11,924 bases of DNA from CAYQQU01 sp964419545 (GCA_964419545.1 CAYQQU010000113.1:1-11924), one strand, 5' to 3'. Positions 1-8,473 are shown, counted from the first letter of the stretch. Notes: generated from the letters alone by a model not told the origin. Numbers and translations: made by a program.

Positions 1-39
1 ATGTCTGATAAATACAGAGAAGATGTGTTGGCCATTTAA
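1..39 (+). CDS. possible C-terminal tail of an upstream gene cut by the window edge
   Basis: Thirteen codons, including a TAA stop at 37-39, are open in frame 1 from the first base and read MSDKYREDVLAI. This could be the end of a gene that starts outside the window, or chance. A small hairpin lies just after the stop, which mildly favours a real gene end. No family can be assigned from 12 residues. Confidence 0.15.
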   Translation: MSDKYREDVLAI

Positions 40-46
40 TGCGTCT

Positions 47-66
47 GCCCTTGGGAGTAAGGGGGC
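47..66 (+). terminator. small hairpin, possible terminator of an upstream gene
   Basis: CCCTT (48-52) pairs with AAGGG (59-63) across a 6-nt loop, and G47 can pair with C66 around two bulged G. No T tract follows, so this would not be a canonical intrinsic terminator. It lies 8 nt after the stop at 37-39. Confidence 0.25.
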
Positions 67-96
67 TTGCAAGACGAAATGACCTCAGGAATATTA

Positions 97-258
97 GAGC
101 TTGTTTGGAGGTAGTGCTTTTGAAGCGAAAAACTCAGATTTTGGGTTCTCCCGAAGGGATTTTTCCGGCTCATAGCAGCGCTACGGGTCGGAAAAATGCC
201 ACAGGGAGGTTCCAAAAGCTGGGTTTTGCAGCCAAAATGACTACCTCCAAACAAGCTC
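97..258. repeat. 162-bp foldback (MITE-like) element with 19-bp terminal inverted repeats
   Basis: The left end GAGCTTGTTTGGAGGTAGT (97-115) is exactly complementary to the right end at 240-258. The arms stay largely complementary to the centre, where TAGC (173-176) pairs with GCTA (180-183) around AGC. Next to it, a CC plus five-T run (160-166) pairs with GG plus five A (190-196). TTA lies immediately outside both ends (94-96 and 259-261), which fits a 3-bp target duplication. No protein is encoded: both strands give the same ACLEVV-like peptide because of the palindrome. It is most likely a non-autonomous mobile element or a REP/BIME-like repeat mobilised in trans. The TNA-type duplication recalls some IS5-family groups, but that link is speculative. 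Confidence 0.72.
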
Positions 259-553
259 TTAGCGACAAGGTATCTGAATACTCTTTGTAGGCAAAAAAAA
301 GCTTTAAGTGTTGTAAAAAAAAGTCCCGTCGCGAAACGGTTGACGGTAATTGAGAACAAGTGAACCGAAATTTGTAGGCATAAAACGCAAAATGTGCAAG
401 ACAAGCCAGGAATAAAGAGCAGTTAGAGATAAAAGAGGTGAATAAAGCGCATCGCTTTGGAGACAACATCTCTCTAAACACAGAGGGACTAATAAGTTTA
501 TTTGTATAATGACCATCATAAAAGTTTACTAAGGTTATGACAAAACAAAGAAG
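259..553 (+). promoter_or_regulatory. intergenic region upstream of the cas operon; promoter presumed here
   Basis: About 295 nt of AT-rich sequence without a convincing gene. The open frames here, mostly on the minus strand, are poor in recognisable features. The best promoter-like words are TATAAT at 505-510, without a good -35, and TAAGTTTA at 493-500, which resembles the Bacteroidota -7 element TAnnTTTG but lacks a TTTG 19-21 nt upstream. CCGTC/GACGG forms a 5-bp hairpin near 329-350. Because cas8b1 is the first gene of a co-directional operon, the operon promoter should lie here, but its exact position is unresolved. Confidence 0.3.
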
Positions 554-2341
554 ATGAATTCGATCACCTTTAAAAAAACCGCAAACATTTTCGTAAACGC
601 AGGCATAATCGGTCTTTACCGTTTTCTGCAATATTACGAGATAGACCATCACGGAAAATTTCCTTCTTTATCCTTTCAGCTTTCTGAGCAGGATTTGGTT
701 GTGGATTGTGAAGAAATGCTGAAGTTACTGGAAGAGGTTTATTACTATATGGGAGGTAAAGTGTACGATACTCCGACTAAAAAGCAGCTTGATGAAAAAT
801 ACAACATTTACTACGTGGAGGAGCAAGGCAAGTTTTGTCGGTTCCCCAGGATGAATACTTTGGGGCTGTCGCATTTATTCACGAATAATGCCCAGGGGGT
901 AACCCGGAAAAAAGAAAACTCGCCAAAACTCAAGCAGCTCAAAAAAGACAAGCCTGAACTGGCGCAAAAAATCGAGCAATATTACGAATCTCTCGGCTTG
1001 AAGCCATTGAGCAAAGTTTACCTGAATGAACCTTACACAAAAATCACCCGACTCGAGGTCCATCCAAAATATCTACAAAGCGGTGACCAATTGTGCCCAG
1101 TAACAGGAGAGCGCTTCAAGGCTTTGGTAGAAGCCAAGAATGTTTCTCCTTTCTTGTCCGGTCTGGCTAATTTTAACTCTTTCCTGAATAGCTCAGAAAA
1201 AAAGATCAGCTGGAAAGCCTTGTATTTGATTCGCTTTTCGCCGGTTTTGTGCTTTTTTTCTTACCAAAACAATTACGAAACCTTGGTCTGTCACTTCTTC
1301 TGTTCAAATCATCTTTTGAATATCGAAAGGTTGCACGATGCCTCTCTTTTTCGTCAAAAAGAAGAATTAGAGCAGATCAATTATCAAATTAACTTCAAAT
1401 TGGCAGCCTTTTCATATGGTAAAAAAGGTGCTGATGAGGTAAAGGTTGAAACGACTCGCGACGCTGTCTGGCCATCTGAGATCGCCTTCATGTTGTTGTA
1501 CACTTTTTATCGGGACCAGTTTTGGAAGGAGGTGTCAGCACGTTCTAAAAAAGCCATGGAATTCATCGATCCATTTGCAGATCATCCTTTGGAAAAAGTC
1601 CCCATTACCTTGGTGACTTTCCGGGCAGACAAGTTCGCATCGACCCTGCGACCAAACTTTTACGAAGAGTATAATCACGTCAAATTCATTATACAACTGA
1701 TTTTCGCTCTGGAGAAGGAGGGAGTTAGTGTCGGTACGCTTTGGCAAAGTTTAAAATTAAATTCACCGAAAGCCCAGATACTCAAAAAGCAGGATTACGG
1801 AAAAGGGAATGCATTAGAGCGTAAAATCAGGGCGGAAGTTTTGGAGAAGGTTCTGAACGGCAAGAGTATCCTAATTGAATTGGAAGAAATGTTCTTCAAA
1901 TGCTACCAGTATTTAGTTGCCAGAGAGCAGATCGGCTTCCGCAACTATACCGTTCTGGAAAAATTTTTATTGCTGTACGAAAAAGCTATAAACTTTGGAA
2001 ACCAAAAGGATATGAATGAAATGCTGCAACAACGAGCCATCAATCTCGGCCGAAGCCTAAGCTGGGGGATCATTAATTATGACGGCCCCAAAAATGAGGA
2101 AGACAAGAAGGCGAACGCCAAAAACGGTCGTAAATACATCATCCGCCTGCACAAAGCCCGTACCTTGCCCCAATTTACTGAGGCATTGATTTCTATCATG
2201 AAAAGATACGGCACTTCCGTTAGCAACGAATTACTTGAAAACCTGAACGAGAAAAATTTTATCACAGTTCGCCAATATACCGTTATTGGCGCCCTCAACG
2301 GCATTAACCGCATCCTTTCACCAAAAAAATCTGAAGATTAA
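554..2341 (+). CDS. cas8b1: type I-B Cascade large subunit Cas8b1 (Cst1 family)
   Basis: A 595-residue protein, first gene of the effector operon. In type I-B, Cas8 is the large Cascade subunit that recognises the PAM and supports R-loop formation. The N-terminus (NIFVNAGIIGLYRFL, about residues 11-25) and the middle block with LCPVTGERF (180-188), PFLSGLANFNSF (199-210) and WKALYLIRFSPV (220-231) resemble the Cst1/Cas8b1 family; the identity is also strongly supported by the neighbouring Cst2-type Cas7. Where related proteins often have paired CxxC zinc knuckles, only C181 is visible, so a structural zinc site may be lost. The start at 554 follows an A-rich stretch with no Shine-Dalgarno site. 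The stop is 2 nt before cas7, indicating translational coupling. The subtype is reasonably sure; the exact Cas8 subfamily is less so. Confidence 0.88.
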   Translation: MNSITFKKTANIFVNAGIIGLYRFLQYYEIDHHGKFPSLSFQLSEQDLVVDCEEMLKLLEEVYYYMGGKVYDTPTKKQLDEKYNIYYVEEQGKFCRFPRMNTLGLSHLFTNNAQGVTRKKENSPKLKQLKKDKPELAQKIEQYYESLGLKPLSKVYLNEPYTKITRLEVHPKYLQSGDQLCPVTGERFKALVEAKNVSPFLSGLANFNSFLNSSEKKISWKALYLIRFSPVLCFFSYQNNYETLVCHFFCSNHLLNIERLHDASLFRQKEELEQINYQINFKLAAFSYGKKGADEVKVETTRDAVWPSEIAFMLLYTFYRDQFWKEVSARSKKAMEFIDPFADHPLEKVPITLVTFRADKFASTLRPNFYEEYNHVKFIIQLIFALEKEGVSVGTLWQSLKLNSPKAQILKKQDYGKGNALERKIRAEVLEKVLNGKSILIELEEMFFKCYQYLVAREQIGFRNYTVLEKFLLLYEKAINFGNQKDMNEMLQQRAINLGRSLSWGIINYDGPKNEEDKKANAKNGRKYIIRLHKARTLPQFTEALISIMKRYGTSVSNELLENLNEKNFITVRQYTVIGALNGINRILSPKKSED

Positions 2342-2343
2342 CC

Positions 2344-3279
2344 ATGAAGCCAAACAGCATTACCATTACCTATCTTTCGAAAGTTTCGCTTGCTAGTTTA
2401 AACGGCAGCGATAAAGAAGTTGACAACATTAACCCCATAAAAAAGGTGACCTTACAGAGTGGAGAAGAATTGCCGTATGTCTCCTCTCAGGCCATCCGTC
2501 GGGCGCTTCGCGACAAAATAGAAGAACTAGGGTACACCATTTCTCCGGTTGGTGAATCCAGCACGGCAAAAGGTGCTCCTAAGACGGCTTTGGACCCGAT
2601 CGCCTACGTGGATGATGATCTTTTTGGTTATATGGATGCCCGTGCCGGCGAGGATGGCGGTGCAGGGACCTCCAATGTTCGAACATCTCCGGTTCGAGTG
2701 GAATCACTCTTGGCATTGGCTGTTTATAAGGGGGATTTGGACTATGCTACCAACTTTATGGGTAAAAAGATAGGCCTTAACCCAAATATTTTCGAAACAG
2801 AAATCCACTCCGGTGTTTACCGTGGAACCATTTTAATCGAATTGGATCGCATAGGTCGAGAGTACGAAATCATTGAAGAAGATGAAGGGAAAAAGAAAAT
2901 CCGCAAGTTGAAAATAAAAGAATTGATTGGTTCTGAGGAGAAAATTAAGCGGGTCAAGGCGCTCTTAGATGCACTGCAAATGCTCTGGAGTTCCGGCAGG
3001 CAGTCCCGCTTTTTGGCGGATATTTCTCCTAAGTTCATTGCGGCGGCATTGATGAAAAGTAAAAATCCCATCTTCCTGGAGGCTGTTGCTTTAGATGAAG
3101 AAGGACAAGTGGAAATGGCAAAACTGAATACGGTGGTAAGTGACTACCAAAAGTTTATTAAAAAACACGTTTTCGCCGTTCAGGAAGCCGTATTCAATAG
3201 GCAAGAGGGAATGGTTAGTCTGAAAGAAGGATTTGAAACGATGGCCGGGTGGATCGATAGCTATTATAAAGGAACTTAA
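2344..3279 (+). CDS. cas7: type I-B Cascade backbone Cas7 (Cst2/DevR family)
   Basis: A 311-residue RAMP protein that would polymerise along the crRNA spacer as the Cascade backbone. The N-terminal block is diagnostic of Cst2/DevR: LSKVSLASLNGSD (11-23), then NINPIKKVTLQSGEELPYVSSQAIRRALRD at about 28-57. Its length is typical of the family. An acidic and lysine-rich segment (about 175-205, EEDEGKKKIRKLK and following) is probably a surface loop. It starts 2 nt after cas8b1 and ends 9 nt before cas5, so it is surely part of one transcript. No frameshift or truncation is seen. Confidence 0.95.
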   Translation: MKPNSITITYLSKVSLASLNGSDKEVDNINPIKKVTLQSGEELPYVSSQAIRRALRDKIEELGYTISPVGESSTAKGAPKTALDPIAYVDDDLFGYMDARAGEDGGAGTSNVRTSPVRVESLLALAVYKGDLDYATNFMGKKIGLNPNIFETEIHSGVYRGTILIELDRIGREYEIIEEDEGKKKIRKLKIKELIGSEEKIKRVKALLDALQMLWSSGRQSRFLADISPKFIAAALMKSKNPIFLEAVALDEEGQVEMAKLNTVVSDYQKFIKKHVFAVQEAVFNRQEGMVSLKEGFETMAGWIDSYYKGT

Positions 3280-3288
3280 TGAGGAAGT

Positions 3289-4020
3289 ATGGAATTCATT
3301 TGCATTGAAATAGCCACACAAACCACTTCCTTTCGTAATCCGGACTTTCAAAATTTTCACAAAACCCTGGATTTGCCACCGCCGGCTACTTTGATCGGTT
3401 TTGCAGGGGCTGCCATGGGATTGAGCCCAAAAATGAGCCAGGAGTTTTTTGATGAAGCAGCATTTTTGGCAGGAGTAACCGGGCGAATTGCGGGAAGAGC
3501 GACGGATACTTGGAAATACAACCGAAGAACCAGCCAAATGCACCTTTATGACCCGCTTTTGGATGGTGGTGTGGTAAAGCGTGAGCATTTGATTTTTGGA
3601 CGTTATGTAGTGGTTTTCGGAACGGAAGACAAAGAACGGCTTAAAAGGTTAATGGATAATTTTCTTTATCCCACCTTCGCTCTTACGCTTGGCAATAGTG
3701 ATTCTATTGCTTTTATCAAACGGGTGGCGCCGGTAGATAGCTTTGGCAAAGGCAATCTCGTTCAACACTGCTTGATGGATGGAGACGTGGTTGGTGAAGT
3801 GTTGCGGAAGGCTTCGGAGAAGCTTTCTTTTTCGATTTACCAAACCTCTGAACCCATTACCTATGATTTGCCGACCCGATTCACTTACAAATCCGACTAT
3901 GGCCGTAGGGAAATAGCGCAGACAAGAACTTTTTCCTTTATCGGCCAGGAAATGGAATTGAACTTTGATGTACCAGGTATTTTTTTCGACGATATATTCA
4001 TTCCTGTTTTTCAGCTTTGA
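3289..4020 (+). CDS. cas5: type I-B Cascade subunit Cas5
   Basis: A 243-residue RAMP protein. Cas5 caps the 5' end of the crRNA and holds the ATTGAAAC handle next to Cas8. The N-terminus shows the typical Cas5 pattern: a beta strand (ICIEIATQTTSFRNP), then LPPPATLIGFAGAAMGLSP at about 28-46, where the conserved P-x-T-x-x-G-x-x-G of Cas5 lies. The C-terminus ends in a strand FDDIFIPVFQL. The start at 3289 has GAGGAAG just upstream, one of the few Shine-Dalgarno-like sites in the window. It lies 9 nt after cas7 and 12 nt before cas3. In I-B systems Cas5 is not expected to cleave RNA, and Cas6 is present for that. Confidence 0.94.
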   Translation: MEFICIEIATQTTSFRNPDFQNFHKTLDLPPPATLIGFAGAAMGLSPKMSQEFFDEAAFLAGVTGRIAGRATDTWKYNRRTSQMHLYDPLLDGGVVKREHLIFGRYVVVFGTEDKERLKRLMDNFLYPTFALTLGNSDSIAFIKRVAPVDSFGKGNLVQHCLMDGDVVGEVLRKASEKLSFSIYQTSEPITYDLPTRFTYKSDYGRREIAQTRTFSFIGQEMELNFDVPGIFFDDIFIPVFQL

Positions 4021-4032
4021 TTCAAAAATAAT

Positions 4033-6273
4033 ATGCTTGAACATATTTTGGCTAAATCCAATCCTCCGGAAACCCTAGCGGAGCACACCGATTTGGTGGT
4101 CAAAAACTGGCAGACCCTCAAAAAGCGCTATTGGGAATATATACCGGATGAAGCGTTCTGGGAGCATAGTTTTATCGCGGTTTTATTCCACGATATGGGT
4201 AAAATCGCTGACAATTTCCAGGACATGATCCGCAAACGCAAAGGGTTTAGTTTCGATAATCACGTTCGCCATGAATTTCTTAGTGGGATGTTCCTTTTGG
4301 CCAATAATTATGCGCTATATCGAGATTACCCGTTAAGTCTTTTTGCGGTTTTTTCTCACCACAAGGCTTTGACTCGGGCTTTGTTTAAAAATAACACACA
4401 ATTAGAGCTGCGGATTGCGAAGGAGAATATCGATGCCTTCGTAAAATATGCATTGAAAAGTCAAAGAGATGGGAACCCGGATGTCGATTTGAAGATTTCT
4501 GATGTCGCTAAAGTCTATTTACTTCAACCTTATGCTAAATTGCTGAGTGATTATGATTCCAAATGTTTATGGGGATTGATCAAAAATCTCACGCCTAAAG
4601 ATCGTAAGCAATACATTTTACATAAGGCTATTCTTAATATGGCCGATTGGACGGCATCCGGGCATCGTGCTTTAGAAGAGGGCATAATGTTCAATGAAAA
4701 CACCTTGGCGAGAAGCATTAAGAAAAAACTAATAGAAGACGGGAAACCAACTATAGCCGAAAAGTTCCAATACCGAAATTTCCAGAAAGAAAGCTTGATT
4801 GACGCAAATATTCTGGCGGTAGCGCCTACCGGAAGTGGTAAAACAGAAGCGGCTCTACTATGGGCTTCTCAGAAAAAGCAGTACGACAATATTTTTTACT
4901 TGTTGCCTACACGGGTTACCTCCAACGCCATTTACAAAAGGCTTTGTAAATATTTTGGCTCCGGGCAAGTAGCCCTTGTTCACTCATCAGCTTACTTTCT
5001 GCGCAAGGAAATAGATGACCGGTACGAGGAAAAAGAGTATCAGTTTATTGATAAAACTTTTTTCAAAAACGTCACGGTTTGCACCGTCGATCAGGTTTTA
5101 ACACAGGGCTTTAATCTCGGATTTTGGGAAGTAAAAACTTTTCATCAGCTTCGGGCGCGTGTCATAATCGATGAAATTCATCTTTATCAACCGTACACTC
5201 TGGGGTTGATTATCGCCACTATGCGTTACCTGCAAAAGGAGTTCGAAACAAAGTTTTACGTGATGACGGCTACTATGCCTACCAAACTTCGGCGACTGCT
5301 CGGGAAAAATCTTTTCCAAGCGAAATATGTTGCCGATCGAGAGCTGTTGGATAAAGCGAGGAATCGCTTTGAGGTACGAGATCATGGGTTCAAGCAAATG
5401 ATTCTGGAAATTAAACAAGCGATCGCTGAAGGAAAAAAAACGTTGCTGGTTCTGAATACGGTAGATAGCGCTATCGCGGCGTATAAAGCCTTTAAGCCGA
5501 TGTTTGAGGATTACGGTGAGCAAATTCTTTGTTATCATTCTCGGTTCATCTTAAAGCATCGTTCGGCAAAAGAGGATTTGATATTCGAGATGGAAGCAAA
5601 AGACCGAGCCTGTTTGCTGGTGGCGACTCAGGTGGTTGAAGTTTCTTTGGATATTGACTTTGACATTTTGTTCACTGAAAATGCTCCTATTGATGCGCTT
5701 ATCCAACGGGCCGGCCGGGTTAATCGCAAGCGACAAAAATCGAATACGAAGGTGGTCATTTTCCAGCACTCCGAAATATCCGAGAGGCTGATCTATGACT
5801 TGCCCGGTATCCTGACTAATACATTTGAAACAGTTAGAAGACAGAGCGGGACTTACCTGACTGAAAGTCAATTGCTTTCTATGGTAGATGAAGTTTATGC
5901 GGATGTGGAAATCGAGTCTAATGAAAACTTTCAGAAGGGGTTGACCAGATACCAAAGGTTGCAGAAAGATTTGCATCAGATTATGGACCTGGAGAGTTCG
6001 GAAGAAGTTTTTACTAGAGAAAATCTGGATACCGTCAACGTTATACCGGATCGCTTCCAGGAAAAGTTAACGGAAGCGACCATTATGGAGAAAGCCAAAT
6101 ATGAAGTGTCCATTAGGCGTAAACGGCTGTTCAAAATTAAAGTGACTCCTGATGTGAATCATAAATGGTTCAAATATGTTGACGTAGCATATGATTTTGA
6201 AACCGGCCTGAAATTTAAAAATGATAAAGGAGAAAACTTTCATGGGTATGAAAATCATTCCGTTTTTACCTAA
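4033..6273 (+). CDS. cas3: Cas3 nuclease-helicase (N-terminal HD plus superfamily 2 helicase)
   Basis: A 746-residue effector recruited by Cascade to nick, unwind and degrade the target DNA. The HD nuclease occupies about residues 1-215: H18, H53-D54 with K57, H80, H109-H110 and D205 are the expected metal ligands. The helicase follows: Walker A APTGSGKT (264-271), the Cas3-type DEIH box (380-383), TATMP (412-416), motif V ATQVVEVSLDID (531-542) and motif VI QRAGRVNR (558-565). All catalytic motifs are present, so the protein should be active. Order and size match fused Cas3 of type I-B. It starts 12 nt after cas5. Its stop is followed by a 60-nt gap, then a gene of very different base composition. 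Confidence 0.97.
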   Translation: MLEHILAKSNPPETLAEHTDLVVKNWQTLKKRYWEYIPDEAFWEHSFIAVLFHDMGKIADNFQDMIRKRKGFSFDNHVRHEFLSGMFLLANNYALYRDYPLSLFAVFSHHKALTRALFKNNTQLELRIAKENIDAFVKYALKSQRDGNPDVDLKISDVAKVYLLQPYAKLLSDYDSKCLWGLIKNLTPKDRKQYILHKAILNMADWTASGHRALEEGIMFNENTLARSIKKKLIEDGKPTIAEKFQYRNFQKESLIDANILAVAPTGSGKTEAALLWASQKKQYDNIFYLLPTRVTSNAIYKRLCKYFGSGQVALVHSSAYFLRKEIDDRYEEKEYQFIDKTFFKNVTVCTVDQVLTQGFNLGFWEVKTFHQLRARVIIDEIHLYQPYTLGLIIATMRYLQKEFETKFYVMTATMPTKLRRLLGKNLFQAKYVADRELLDKARNRFEVRDHGFKQMILEIKQAIAEGKKTLLVLNTVDSAIAAYKAFKPMFEDYGEQILCYHSRFILKHRSAKEDLIFEMEAKDRACLLVATQVVEVSLDIDFDILFTENAPIDALIQRAGRVNRKRQKSNTKVVIFQHSEISERLIYDLPGILTNTFETVRRQSGTYLTESQLLSMVDEVYADVEIESNENFQKGLTRYQRLQKDLHQIMDLESSEEVFTRENLDTVNVIPDRFQEKLTEATIMEKAKYEVSIRRKRLFKIKVTPDVNHKWFKYVDVAYDFETGLKFKNDKGENFHGYENHSVFT

Positions 6274-6333
6274 CGTAATAAATTAAAAAACGTCTTTATG
6301 CCCTCTCATTAGTTTTTCAATATCTCATCTCCC

Positions 6334-6993
6334 ATGCACTACGCCCGCCTCACCTTCCCCGAGCTCCGTTTCCATGCCCGCGACGCCCACAAGCTGCGCG
6401 GCTATTTCGGCAATCTGTTTCGCGAACACAGTCCGCTGCTGCACAACCACTGGGAAGACGGTACGCTGCGGTACCGGTATCCGCTGGTGCAGTACAAGGT
6501 GATCGACGGCGCGCCCGTGCTGGTGGGCCTGGGCGAAGGCGCCGAGCTGTTGGTGAACCTCTTTCTCCAGGTCGGCGAACTGGCGATCGACGGCCGCACC
6601 TATCCCCTGCACCACAAGCAGCTGCGCTGCCGGGAGGTGGAGCTGGGCTATCGAGAAGCCTTGTACCAATACGCATTCAAGACACTCTGGATGGCGCTGA
6701 GCCAGCAAAACTACCGTCGCTACCGGGAAGCCGGGCCGGCGGAGCGCGACGAGCTGCTCATGCGCATCCTGCGCGGCAACATCCTGGCCGCACTCAAAGG
6801 GCTGGGAGTATGGCTGGAACCCGACCAGCGCGTGCTCTGCAAGCCTGTGGTGAGGGCCCGCCGCACCCAGTTCAAAAACCAGCCCATGCTGGCCTTCGCC
6901 GGCGAATTCACCGCCAACGTGCTGCTGCCCGACTGGATGGGGCTGGGCAAATCGGCAGCGCGCGGCTTCGGAGCGGTGGAGCAGGTAGTTTGA
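6334..6993 (+). CDS. cas6: CRISPR RNA endonuclease Cas6 (Cas6b-like)
   Basis: A 219-residue protein that should cut the array transcript in each repeat 8 nt before the spacer and leave the ATTGAAAC handle. The C-terminus has the glycine-rich Cas6 loop GLGKSAARGFGAVEQVV (203-219). The N-terminal half has clustered histidines (H14, H18, H32, H37, H39) from which the catalytic one may come; I cannot tell which. The fold follows the compact Cas6b type of Bacteroidota rather than E. coli Cas6e. The codons are strikingly GC-rich, like cas1/cas2/cas4 and unlike the preceding cas3, although it sits only 60 nt after cas3. In typical I-B operons cas6 precedes cas8, so its position here is unusual. Confidence 0.9.
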   Translation: MHYARLTFPELRFHARDAHKLRGYFGNLFREHSPLLHNHWEDGTLRYRYPLVQYKVIDGAPVLVGLGEGAELLVNLFLQVGELAIDGRTYPLHHKQLRCREVELGYREALYQYAFKTLWMALSQQNYRRYREAGPAERDELLMRILRGNILAALKGLGVWLEPDQRVLCKPVVRARRTQFKNQPMLAFAGEFTANVLLPDWMGLGKSAARGFGAVEQVV

Positions 6994-7033
6994 TACTCTT
7001 TCCTCGACTGAAATGAATTAAAAAAATGGCCCA

Positions 7034-7064
7034 ATTGCCGGCATTGAGGTATATTGTATCTTTT
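7034..7064 (+). promoter_or_regulatory. candidate Bacteroidota-type promoter of the ATPase gene
   Basis: ATTG (7034-7037), a gap of 19 nt, then TATCTTTT (7057-7064) resembles the Bacteroidota promoter pattern TTTG-N19-21-TAnnTTTG. Transcription would start near 7071, just before the ATG at 7083. This supports 7083 over the ATG at 7026 as the true start. The match is partial and could be chance. Confidence 0.3.
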
Positions 7065-7082
7065 AATCAACAAATTCGCATT

Positions 7083-8223
7083 ATGTCCGGGAAAGGTCGC
7101 ATCCATTTGAACGCCGTAAACCTGAAAGGATTCAAATCCATCGATGCAGATGGGCAGGAAATCCATTTTGGGGATATTACGATCCTCTTGGGTGCTAATG
7201 GCGCGGGTAAAAGCAATCTTGTTTCCTTTTTTTCCATGTTGAATTACATGATGACGGGCTCTTTACAGACCTTCATCGGTGAAAATGGATTCGCGGAGTC
7301 CTTTTTGCACTATGGTCCTAAGACTACTAGCCGCATGCAAGCGATGATCCATTTTTCCAACCAAGAGGAAGCCGACGCCTATGAGTTTTATTTATCTCAT
7401 GCGGCCGGCGATACCCTGATCTTTACGAACGAAACCGTCACTTATCACGATAAAGGGCAGGCCACTCCATTGACCTATTCTTTGCCACCCGGCGGCAAGG
7501 AATCCGGCTTACTAGAGGAGCGACAAAAAAAAAGAAGCCAAAACGAGTCGGGTGATCTACCGGTTATTGCGTGAATGCCGGGTATTTCAGTTTCACGATA
7601 CTTCCAAAAGCTCTAAAATCAGAAGCAAAGGTTATATCAACGATAATCGATACCTCCACAGCGATGGCGGCAATCTCGCGGCTTTTTTGTATGCGATGAG
7701 GCAGAAAGAAGGAGGGGAGAAGTATTACGGCCGGATCGTTCGGCATATCCGGCAGATCCTACCGCAGTTCCGAGATTTCGAGCTTGCGCCTGACCTACTT
7801 AATGACAATTACATTCTGCTCAACTGGTATGAGCAAAGTGCAGAATACTTATTTGGTCCTCACCAATTGTCCGACGGCTCTTTGCGGTTTATGGCACTGA
7901 CAACCCTATTGTTGCAGCCCAAAGAAACTATTCCTTCCGTAATCATCCTGGATGAACCGGAGCTGGGCCTTCACCCCACCGCCATCGCCATTCTGGCCGG
8001 CATGGTCCGTCAAGCCGCCCGACATTGCCAAATCATCATGGCGACTCAATCGCAACGACTGGTCGATGAGTTTGATGCGGAAAACATCGTGGTGGTCGAA
8101 AGATCACCCCAAAAAAAGAGCAGCGTCTTTAAACGGCTCAATGAAACTGAATTAGCGCTGTGGCTGGAACAATATAGCTTGAGCGAGCTATGGGAGAAAA
8201 ATGTCATCGGAGGACGGCCATGA
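7083..8223 (+). pseudogene. OLD/RecF-like AAA ATPase of a defence pair, frameshifted at an A9 run
   Basis: Two overlapping open frames form one protein. The first has the N-terminal ATPase lobe: IHLNAVNLKGFKSI, then Walker A GANGAGKS at residues 37-44. The second continues with CRVFQFHDTS, DNRYLHSDGGNLAAFL, the ABC-like signature LSDGSLRF and Walker B IILDEPELGLHP (about 7942-7977). The frames join at nine A (7525-7533). Removing one A restores 380 codons (379 residues), reading EERQKKEAKTSRVIYRLLREC through the junction. An ATG at 7026 would add 19 residues that look non-coding. The gene overlaps the DUF4276 gene by ATGA. Such ATPases pair with Toprim-like proteins in anti-phage systems. The frameshift could be a mutation, a sequencing error or transcript slippage; since the partner is also broken, decay is most likely. 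Confidence 0.82.
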
Positions 8224-8450
8224 GTTATATTCGCCTGAATATTACCGTTGAAGGTGAAACCGAGCTTCAATTTGTCAACCAAGTCTTAGCGCAACACTTG
8301 GCGCCTTTTCGAGTCTACGTCACAGCAAGGTCCGTGATGACCAGCAAGAGTCGGCGGAAAACTTATCGGGGAGGTTTAATCAGTTATGCTAAAGCTAAAA
8401 ATGATATCCTAACTTGGCTCAAAGAAGATCGGCCTATTGTCACTAGTTGA
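8220..8450 (+). pseudogene. truncated DUF4276 (Toprim-like) partner of the ATPase
   Basis: Only 76 residues remain. The start MSYIRLNITVEGETELQFVNQVLAQHLAPF, then ARSVMTSKSRRKTYRGGLISYAKAKNDILTWLKED, matches the N-terminal third of DUF4276 proteins, which are usually around 200 residues. The VEGETE motif is the predicted metal-binding Toprim-like start. After LKEDRPIV the frame stops, and none of the three forward frames downstream shows the expected continuation. The 3' two thirds have therefore been deleted rather than simply frameshifted, and cas1 begins 49 nt later. The start overlaps the ATPase stop (ATGA), so the two were translationally coupled. Loss of this domain should inactivate the pair. 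Confidence 0.78.
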
Positions 8451-8473
8451 CAATCCACCGGCCTACCTTGCTT

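Noticed and set aside
39..404. Open frames on both strands around the foldback element
   Set aside because: Both give related peptides because the DNA is palindromic; no domain and no plausible start context.
7026..7082. 19-residue N-terminal extension of the ATPase from the ATG at 7026
   Set aside because: The family homology starts just after the ATG at 7083, and a promoter-like pair of elements overlaps the extension; kept only as an alternative start.
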